The notes under the pieces: model-generated
Told to the model about the DNA's origin: nothing
The model's input: the letters and a program-made list of their open reading frames with translations, nothing else
Databases searched by the model: none
Assembly (NCBI RefSeq): GCF_963678975.1
Contig: NC_089275.1
Location: 22,443,977 to 22,507,976, forward strand
Direction of reading: 5' to 3'
Source: Dysidea avara
Taxonomy: Eukaryota > Porifera > Demospongiae > Dictyoceratida > Dysideidae
Length of the DNA: 64,000 bases
Shown here: piece after piece, positions 56,421 to 64,000 of the stretch
Numbering within the stretch: position 1 is the first letter of the stretch
Layout: each line of letters starts with the position of its first letter
Program-made: the position numbers and the translations under genes

Positions 56421-59400
56421 AAATTAATGAAATTGACTTTGGAATATATTGTATGTGAGTTGTTTTCTATTTCAGTATAGCTACAGTTAAATGCTGTAAA
56501 GTATATGTCTCCTCTACTTACACAAATCAGTGAAGTCACAATACACACATACAGCTTTAGAACTCTACACCGGCTTCTGACAGGATACATGCACGAACTT
56601 CAATAAAGAAGCATTGACTATATATGCAGCAGGATGTGTTTTTGAGATACTTGAAGGATTCTGACTGAAACTTAAGACTATAGCCTTGCATTCAGCATAA
56701 ATCATCCCAAGTTGAACCCTGCATGTACATTACATTATGTTCTTCAAGTCACCTCAGAAGACCACCTGAAAGTAATTTTAATCATCAACATATAAAATAC
56801 ATAAAATTGTCATCATGGTTATACCATCTTATGACAGCACTGACAGACCTTTGATGTAATCAATAATTTTACCCTATTATTGTATTCTTATAACATGTAT
56901 GTGCAGCTCAATGAGATGCAAGAAATTATAACTGGTAAGTCCTATATAGTGTAATACCATTCTATAAAGCATCTTCACCAGAGTGTTTATGTCTAGCTAG
57001 GATAGTAACTACTCTTATGGTGCAATTTGAAAGTATGTGTAAGTGGTAAAACATATTAAATTGCACCAGAAATAATGATATTACTATAATTATAGCAATA
57101 TATTTTTGCCATTTTAGTCAGTCTCAGCTAAATATATCTCATGCAGACATGGGTTATATCCTAGGGCTTATATATGCAAGATAAATGTTACTACATTGTA
57201 CCTACTAGTAGTTACTGTGTAGTTACTTTTTGGACAGTTGTAACTAGTTAGGGATGGGATGGAATGTTACTAGTCATAATATTATATATTAATTATAAGT
57301 AATACGTATAATTATAAAGAAGTCACCATGTATAAAATTATAGAGAGTTCAGTTGCAAACAATTTATCCTGTAGCTATAGCTACAATAGACAGTATAGCT
57401 TCCTTTACACTACATGGGTACAGGAATTCATACTGAAGTCCTATACTACTTTCCCAAACTAAATGGTCACCAGTTGTACCAAGAGTAAATTATTTACTCT
57501 TGGTTGTACCTATACCTTATTAGTGTTAGCATTGTTAAGCTTTCACATTCTGTGTGACACATGTCATTGTGGGGGTTATTGCTATCCTTTGATGGTGTAC
57601 TTGTATTCCCTGTAACTCATGCAGCTATAGTACATGCAGTGATTCTCTAACTGGCAGTAATGTTTCATTGATATTAATGACCATACATTTTATACATGTA
57701 GTGTGTAACTACACACTGTAGCTTTGATATGTGGTGTGTTCATGATCACATGTATACTAGGTAATGCAATTAGCTACGTAACATACAGTGGTGATGATAT
57801 AGACCAGGATATGTGCATGTAATATATATATACACACTTAATAATGTTAATAATATAATTGTATCACTTGTACATCGGATAGTAGTGGGTAGTGGTGGTA
57901 GTAATACTTATAGTAGTGTCCCCGGTGATGGTATACTGAGGGGGGAAATGATGATATAGCCGGTGACCCACTTGTGTAGTAACAATCCCTGAGAGCTCCA
58001 CCAAGTGGTAATTGAATTAAACAGTTCAATGTATTCACACCTAGTTACATGCTATTCACACTTTGTAGCCATGCAGGCTTCAGGGCACGTAAGCATCTAT
58101 GCAATTTGCACTATATAATTATACCTACTAGTTCAAAGTATCCAGGCAAGGTATATTATTTGAGATCATTTGCAGCATCTGTGTGGGGTTCAAAAAGAAA
58201 GCAGTGGTATACTGAGCATTTAATAGTATACCTTACACTGGTTATATTTTTTCTCAGCAAAAGTTAGAATTTGACAATAAGTAGAACCAAAGCAATCAAC
58301 TATAGTACATGTATGTGTTGAGCTGAATCCTCAAAAACATTTAATAACTCATGGATGCAATTACACATGATCTTAAACTTCTGCTTGACCCACTAAAAAT
58401 ATTTCAAAATCCTTTTGTTCAAATGTCTGACAATCAATTGGCCAATCAAAATTTATGGCCAATCAAAAGATTCACCATAAATTTTCTATGAGGGAAGCCA
58501 TAAAGTGTACGCAACAAAATTAATACAGAAGTACTAGATTTAAGTATAATTTTTCTTAAAGTTAGAATAAATTGGCATTCACTGTGGTTAGAATGAAACT
58601 TTCTAATTTTTGAAGAAACAGAACTAAATTTCAGTATAATTCTCTTAAATTTAGAAGTAACCAAGGATCACTGTGGTGATAACGAACATGTATTTTTAGA
58701 GGTATCTTCTTAAATTTATATGTAATGCTTTAAATTTAGAGTAAAGTTTCAAAATTAGAGTGACTGCACCACTAGACAATCACATCACTTGATTTAAGCC
58801 AAGATCCTTTTAGATTAAGCAACCTACTGCTAGAAATTATATTAGTATTGCAGTGCTCTTATATTGTGGCATGCTAAGAATGCAATTAATTATGCATAAT
58901 TATATTACTGTATAATTAATGTAATTGCATTCTAATATGTATACAGTAAATATGTTAACCAGCTAAGTTAAACCTGTTTTCTTTAATCTTCATTAATACA
59001 TGTTTGTAAAATGTATTTAAAATCTTGGTCAGCAAGGGTAACATTTTACTGTGGGATTAGTTCATGCACTCATGCAACATTCTAAGAATTAGTAGTTGTT
59101 AATTTAAACTATCAGATCTACGTACTTACCTGTTTTTAGGGTGTTTGCAAGAATTGTAAAAGGACCAAGTTATGATTTACACTTAGAAAAGTGGTTCTTA
59201 TTTCTAGCAATTTGGTATACTTATTTCAGGTATTCATTCTAGCCTTAAGCATAAAAAAGTAATAATTAAATGACATGACAAAATTTAGCATAGCAATTCG
59301 TACTATTAGTACTCTACTGACTTATATTTAGTAACCAAATTCTAAATACACTTAACCTACTAACTTTAGGTGCAGTGGTACCAGTTTTTAGTATGCTTTT

Positions 59401-59874
59401 CTTGTATCTAGCATATATTCAGTATTTATACTAGAACTAAGTAACCAACATGTTGAAAATAAGAATAGTGTTTTTGCTGTGTAGTGTCCATTACAGCCCT
59501 TCCCTGAACTTGTAATGGAACCAAACCATACATGTCTGTTGTTGACACCTTTGCTGTCACCAATAATCATTTGATTGGCTACCCTCTTGAGCAAAAATCT
59601 TTTTAGCTGACCCGGCTCAACTTGTACATATATATTATACCAAGTCCATTATGAAGGTACTGGGCTACATACATAGGCCTGAGTTTATGCTTTATATTTA
59701 TTATGTCCTAATTTTAGAATTGCAGGTCTGCTATGCTAGTTTGAAGTTAAAACAGCTTATTAAAGCTAGTAGAACTGTACACAAATTCCATGATTTCATT
59801 CTGTACCTGACAATAATTGTGCTATTCAATCATGAATAAATGTTTCATCAGTTGATAAGTCATGATCAAGCTAC
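56421..59874. other. Noncoding sequence
   Basis: A perfect small hairpin CCAAGAGTAA-ATT-ATTTACTCTTGG lies at 57478-57503. The minus-strand stretch 57994-57843 is unusually GC-rich and His/Tyr-rich if translated (see findings). No confident gene. Confidence 0.4.
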
Positions 59875-59939
59875 ACTAGTAGGAGTTTGTGTGTGATCAG
59901 TATCCTAAATTTACTGATCTCACACAAACTCCTACTAGT
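59875..59939. repeat. 65-bp hairpin upstream of the fibrinogen-like gene
   Basis: ACTAGTAGGAGTTTGTGTG at the left is mirrored by CACACAAACTCCTACTAGT at the right with one mismatch farther in and a loop of about 9 nt. It lies 80 bp upstream of the TATA box. Confidence 0.8.
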
Positions 59940-60019
59940 GAGTTAATAGCAGCATCAACTGAAACTATGTGAGTTAGTAGGTGAGGAAGAATACCTTTAA
60001 TATCACAAAACAAAATGTG

Positions 60020-60026
60020 TATAAAT
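60020..60026 (+). promoter_or_regulatory. TATA box of the fibrinogen-related gene
   Basis: TGTATAAATTG lies about 87 bp upstream of the chosen ATG, compatible with a TSS near 60050 and a short leader. Confidence 0.55.
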
Positions 60027-60106
60027 TGCCAGCAGTAAAGTTGATCCAACAAGAAAAATTAACAACTTTTTGTATAGCAAGAAAGTCAGTGTGGTCCTAT
60101 ACAATA

Positions 60107-60832
60107 ATGAAGATCATCTCCATGCAAATTGCAGCTCTGGTGGTATTTCTATCATCTGTCAATGCTAATGAATTTTGCAGGAGTTATGTTGACCAGTACA
60201 CTAGATTCAGATCAGAATGTAGTGTGGGGAGTTTTGTACTCAACAGCTGCTGTGACCTACAACCGTTCCAAGCTCCATCTGGTATGTACAGGATAAGAAA
60301 GACACAATTTGATACTGCTGATGTCTACTGTGACATGAACACTACTGATGGAGGATGGATGGTCATACAAAGAAATAGAATCAACAGCACCACTGATTTC
60401 AGCAGGAACTACACAGAATATGAACAAGGATTTGGAAATCTATCGGGAGACTTCTGGTATGGGCTTGAAGCATTGCACTGTTTCACTCAAAGGGGTGTAT
60501 GGGAGATGAGGATAGACTATCAGCTTGCTACTGGAGTTACATCATTTCTTCATTACAACACATTCAGTGTCAACATTGCTGCTACAAGATATCTACTCGC
60601 TGCTGTTGGATTTACCGGGATAGGAACCAACTTCCTTAGTACTAGTCATGGTCGAAGGTTTAGCACAGCAGACAATGACAATGATGCATCAACCGAGAAC
60701 TGTGCAAGGATTGGGAGTAGTGGATGGTGGTACAATAATTGTGGTATAGTTAACCTTAACTCTCAACCACCACGTGTCCAACAAGCTGCATCATTTGTGG
60801 AGATGAAAATCCGTCCCAGGAATTGTGCGTGA
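60107..60832 (+). CDS. Secreted fibrinogen-related domain (FReD) protein
   Basis: A 241-residue protein. The chosen ATG (60107) starts a signal peptide (KIISMQIAALVVFLSSVNA); the frame is open farther upstream, but the TATA box at 60020 argues against those starts. A short Cys-containing stretch (CRSYVDQYTRF, CSVGSFVLNSCC) precedes a FReD that begins at PSGMYRI and has CDMNTTDGGWMVIQR, GFGNLSGDFWYGLEAL, FLSTSHGRRFSTADND, a NCARIGSSGWWYNNC Cys/Trp block and a C-terminal VEMKIRPRNC. Several NxS/T sites are present. FReD proteins bind sugars or acetylated groups in innate recognition and in ficolin/tenascin-like matrix proteins. There is no collagen or coiled-coil stalk, so it is probably a small soluble lectin-like protein. 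Single exon. Confidence 0.88.
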   Translation: MKIISMQIAALVVFLSSVNANEFCRSYVDQYTRFRSECSVGSFVLNSCCDLQPFQAPSGMYRIRKTQFDTADVYCDMNTTDGGWMVIQRNRINSTTDFSRNYTEYEQGFGNLSGDFWYGLEALHCFTQRGVWEMRIDYQLATGVTSFLHYNTFSVNIAATRYLLAAVGFTGIGTNFLSTSHGRRFSTADNDNDASTENCARIGSSGWWYNNCGIVNLNSQPPRVQQAASFVEMKIRPRNCA

Positions 60833-61211
60833 GACTTTTCAGGAGGCATGACAGAACTTACAGCTAGTACATTATAGGGAATGCTTACTATGTCATTATA
60901 CATATATAAATCTTTATTACATGCATTATTTATGGATGAGAATGATATGATTTGACTGGTATATTGGGATAAATTCATGTAGTTCAACACTACAGGTTAC
61001 AGTGTAGGGCACAAGGATACCAAAAATAGCCCTAGCCCCTAGGTCTGGAACATCCCTTCTCAAATTTGAATCATAGAAAATTAAGCCTATATGCTACAGT
61101 ACATTTAGTTTCATAATTAACAAAAAAAAGCAAGATCGCCCATTTCTTTTGATGCAACTTAAACATGTGTAGCTCTAGCAAGTCAAATTCTCTATAATAG
61201 AGCAGTCACTA
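60833..61211. other. FReD gene 3' flank
   Basis: No canonical AATAAA. One TATAATAGAGCAGTCAC word belongs to the CTCTATTAGAG family (61190). Nothing else. Confidence 0.4.
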
Positions 61212-61860
61212 CAGTATAGAACTTATTTATTATTGGGGGTACAGGTAAGGAGGCAAAGCCTGTAAAAACCTGATCTAAACAATCAAACTACTACAAAAAT
61301 AACTATACAATATCATACTGCATGGTAGTAATCATAATAACATCTATCTAGGTGTGTCTTAAACAAATTGGTTGAATGAACATTAACTGAGTCATATGGG
61401 AGTCCATTCCAATCATTTATAATTCTTACTGAATAAAAGTGACGGCGTGGCAAACAGGTAGCGTGTGGTTTGTAGATCTTTAAATCATGATCTCTTGTTA
61501 TAGAAGATAGTGTGTTGATCGAAAGGTAAATAAAGATGAGCTATCCATGTCCAGCATGTTATGAAATAGTCTGTATGTGTAAATTAAGTCCCCTCTACGA
61601 CGTCGATATCTCAGTGAGAGATGGTAAGTTTAATCTGTCAACATATTGCAAGTCTTTAATTTCGCTCACTAACTTGGTAGCTCTTCTTTGAATTTTTTCA
61701 ACTGACTGCTGATCAAGTATGAACTGTGTGGACCCCATATAATATTTCCATCTTCTAATATGGGACGAACAAAAGATTTGTACAGCGTATAGTTTCGTAA
61801 AAATCTATAGCTATATATATAGTTAGGGTCCGCAAACCAAAAAATCGACATCTTCAAATC
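61212..61860 (-). pseudogene. LINE ORF2 C-terminal fragment with 3' end
   Basis: The minus strand encodes FVRPILEDGNIIWGPHS, then after a frameshift an IQRRATKLVSEIKDL-like block, a short run of YRRRRGDLIYTYRLFHNML, and near the end the RRHFYSVRIINDWNGLP motif. It closes with GCCTCCTTACCTGTACCCCC and an AATAA tail near 61212. The same 3' end occurs inside the hAT-like element at 50524-50625. Several stops and frameshifts; dead. Confidence 0.75.
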
Positions 61861-62911
61861 GACTTACAAACTATAGTCATGTGTAGGGGTAGCATAGGTC
61901 TAATCAAGAAAACACTAGAGTGCATGGCAGCAAATTTCGTCCATCTCTTCTAGTGAAAATAACGCGAAATACCTTGAATTCGTTCGATTTTTCGCTGTCG
62001 TAGGTTAAGTTAAGTATACGTATAGGTAGTAATAAGTATATATAGTTAGGTAATAAGTAGTAGTATACTATGTTGTATAGTTTTCAGTATGTACGCGTCT
62101 TTTATGATTACTGAATCCTTATAATTTCAATACAAACTCTGTCTCAAACTTTGAGAGGTTGTTCACTCTTACTATAGAGTACAGGTAGTTAAATATAATT
62201 AATTAATATTTGGTAGTGGCGTCGCGCGCATCGCCGATCGGCGAAAAAAATACATTTCGTAATCTGGAGCACAGCAGACTTGCAGGAAATACTGCAACAT
62301 TTACTGCAGTGATCACCTCCAAGTCAAGTACCTGTGTGCAGAATATGGTGGATTGAAGTTTGTTGACCATCTGGCTGAGACCATGCAGCCTCGCCCGATT
62401 TAGCGAAAATTTCCTCCACGATCCAACAAATACTGCAGTTTCGTGCAAATTAACACCTTTAGGTGTGCTGAAGTATGGAAATGATTGCTCAGAGCTAGCA
62501 TAAACTAACAGCAATGGCTTGATTACTGATGGAAAATTTTACAGTTAGCCGATAATGCAATTTATTTCCGGTGCAAAACTAAAACTCCTGTAATGAAAGT
62601 TCTACGGAATTCAGCATAATGTTACTGACTTGATATGATTATAAATCACTGTGAGCACATGCAGTAGGATGATCATTTCTGTAGCAAGGATGGAGTCCAG
62701 AGGTCTTGAGTGCATGGCCAGATCTATATAGCTATAGCTATTAGGCATGAGACTATTATGCTCCAAAAATTGAGCATTATGCTTTTGAGCAGTGCTAAAA
62801 AAATCACCTATTATGCTTTGGAGAATTACCCATTATTCCCAAAATTATGCCACCATAATTGGCTAATAATACCAGTTTATTGCTGTATCAGACCATTTTC
62901 ATTGATGTTTA
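61861..62911. other. Noncoding sequence
   Basis: A 103-codon minus frame (62514-62203) has no ATG near its 5' end and no recognised domain. No other feature supported. Confidence 0.35.
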
Positions 62912-63646
62912 GGCCACTCCAAATAAATTCTCTGTTTCCCGTCCTGGACTCAAGCATATTTACATGCGGGAGGGCGGTCCATTTCCATTATTTCATTATA
63001 AGATTGGCAGCTTTTCAAGCCATTATTTGCCTGGCACAACCATAAAAGCTGCATAAAAGGATGTATTGTAATTGTATTGTAATTGTAATATTTAAACAGG
63101 GATTCCACTCAGTGAAAAACACTGATTTTCAGTGGAGCCCTGCGAAACAAGCATACATACATACATACACAAATACATATATACATACATACATACATAC
63201 ATACATACATAAACATACAACACAAAAGGGTATACAAAGAACAGTACACAAAACTACACAGATACAATCAACTAAATTTATCATGATATAACCGTACAAA
63301 TTTAGATAAGTTGGTTGCTTCAGTAACAGTTGATGGTAAACTGTTCCATATCATAGCTCCCCTGTAATAAAAACTTCTTTTCCCATAATTGTTGTTTACT
63401 CTAGGAACAAAGAGTCTATTAAGCATTATCCTTCCTTTTTAAGTTGCAAAAATAACACAAGCGTGAAGTGTGGGCCAACTTGATAGCACTGCTGACACCG
63501 CTTCGAGATAGCTTTTACTGAGCCTGTAAGTATGCAAGAATAACCGGAAAATAATGGAAAAATACGGAATAATGGAAGTTTTAGAGCTGACAGTAACCAG
63601 ATGCGCGGGCGGTGGACGGGAAACAGAGAATTTATTTGGAGTGGCC
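62912..63646. mobile_element. PIF/Harbinger-like nonautonomous element
   Basis: Terminal inverted repeats GGCCACTCCAAATAAATT continue to about 35 bp (through CTCTGTTTCCCGTCC). A TTA trinucleotide flanks each side (62909-62911, 63647-63649), the usual 3-bp duplication of Harbinger elements. The interior carries an inverse LINE 3' end with an (ATGT)n tail. A 5' portion of the same family is at 13566. Confidence 0.75.
63150..63430 (-). pseudogene. LINE ORF2 terminal fragment with (ATGT)n tail
   Basis: The minus strand from about 63426 encodes LNRLFVPRVNNNYGKRSFYY, then MIWNSLPSTV and a short tail, the last about 50 residues of a LINE RT protein. The 3' UTR ends in an (ATGT)n microsatellite (plus-strand ACATACAT at 63152-63213). 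It lies inside the Harbinger-like element. Confidence 0.65.
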
Positions 63647-63659
63647 TTAAGCTTCAAAT

Positions 63660-63795
63660 AGTCTTGAATTCTTTAGCTGGTTGCTGTATTAGAGTATTCA
63701 TGTCAACGTGACTGCTTTATTACAGTAAATAATATTCAGTGACTGTTCTATTAGACTTTCTGACTGCTCTATTAGAGTATATCTCGATCTTTTCT
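63660..63795. repeat. Cluster of TGACTGCTCTATTAGAGTA motifs
   Basis: Four imperfect copies in tandem, ending ATCTCGATCTT. Related copies are at 8398, 13320-13370, 23459-23507, 36723-36748 (inverse), 40874-40923 (inverse) and 61190. Confidence 0.6.
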
Positions 63796-63828
63796 AACGG
63801 AATGTGCAGTCTGTAGATTTTCCTACTG

Positions 63829-64000
63829 CACAGTAAAAACAAAGTAGTGAACGTCACTACTAATTAGTAGTGAAACCTCTGCCACAATACTCACTATTTT
63901 TGTGTAGTGACGTTCACTACTTTTTTGTAGTGAACGTCACTACAAAAAAGTAGTGAACGTCACTACCAACTGTAGTGAACGTCACTACTAACTGTAGTGA
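63829..64000. mobile_element. TA-type MITE, left part cut by window end
   Basis: CACAGTAAAAAC start, then repeated TAGTGAACGTCACTAC palindromes, as in the 7135-7395 element. The right end lies beyond the window. Confidence 0.7.

Noticed and set aside
62203-62514. 103-codon minus frame resembling an exon
   Set aside because: No ATG near the start, no recognised motif; a possible donor alone is not enough.

Overview
Eukaryotic, AT-rich, repeat-dense genomic DNA from a metazoan. The evidence is an AAR2-type splicing factor, a spliced immunoglobulin-domain gene whose exon phases are all 1-1, a secreted fibrinogen-related protein, TATA-box promoters, and a metazoan set of transposons (CR1/L2-like LINE with a PHD-finger ORF1, restriction-like-endonuclease LINE, Crypton, hAT, Harbinger-like and MULE-like elements). 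A sponge or another non-bilaterian marine invertebrate is my best guess; the sequence alone does not prove it. Many of the longest open frames are transposon proteins or repeat artefacts.

Layout. 1-4.8 kb: a LINE ORF2 fragment that ends in an A/T-rich tail, then a broken R2/NeSL-type LINE with an N-terminal zinc finger, reverse transcriptase and C-terminal nuclease. 4.8-15.4 kb: nested MITEs, tRNA-like SINEs and LINE fragments, no recognised host gene. 15.4-19.7 kb (minus): a nearly intact LINE whose ORF1 and ORF2 lie in one frame, separated by a single UGA followed by CUA. 19.7-20.8 kb (plus): the intronless AAR2 gene with a promoter-like 5' region and one in-frame TAG. 21.3-28 kb: MITEs and noncoding sequence. 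28.4-29.1 kb (minus): a secreted DNRLRE-domain protein with a TATA box. 31.7-40.1 kb: a 31-bp tandem repeat, a Crypton-type tyrosine recombinase gene (minus) broken by a TGA and by a MULE-like insertion, and a long inverted repeat rich in 16-bp palindromes. 43.5-45.5 kb (minus): the first four exons of an Ig-domain gene. 45.6-51.5 kb: more MITEs. 51.7-53.7 kb: a 27-bp minisatellite with higher-order structure. 54-59.8 kb: mostly featureless. 60.0-60.8 kb (plus): a secreted fibrinogen-related protein with a TATA box. 61-64 kb: LINE remnants inside a Harbinger-like element, and a MITE cut by the window end.

The host genes are unrelated in function: AAR2 acts in U5 snRNP maturation, while the DNRLRE, Ig and fibrinogen-like proteins look like extracellular recognition or matrix proteins. 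The most unusual observations are the candidate stop-codon readthrough in the LINE, the in-frame TAG in an otherwise well-preserved AAR2 gene, and the stepwise inactivation of the Crypton, which can be read from a 9-bp target duplication.
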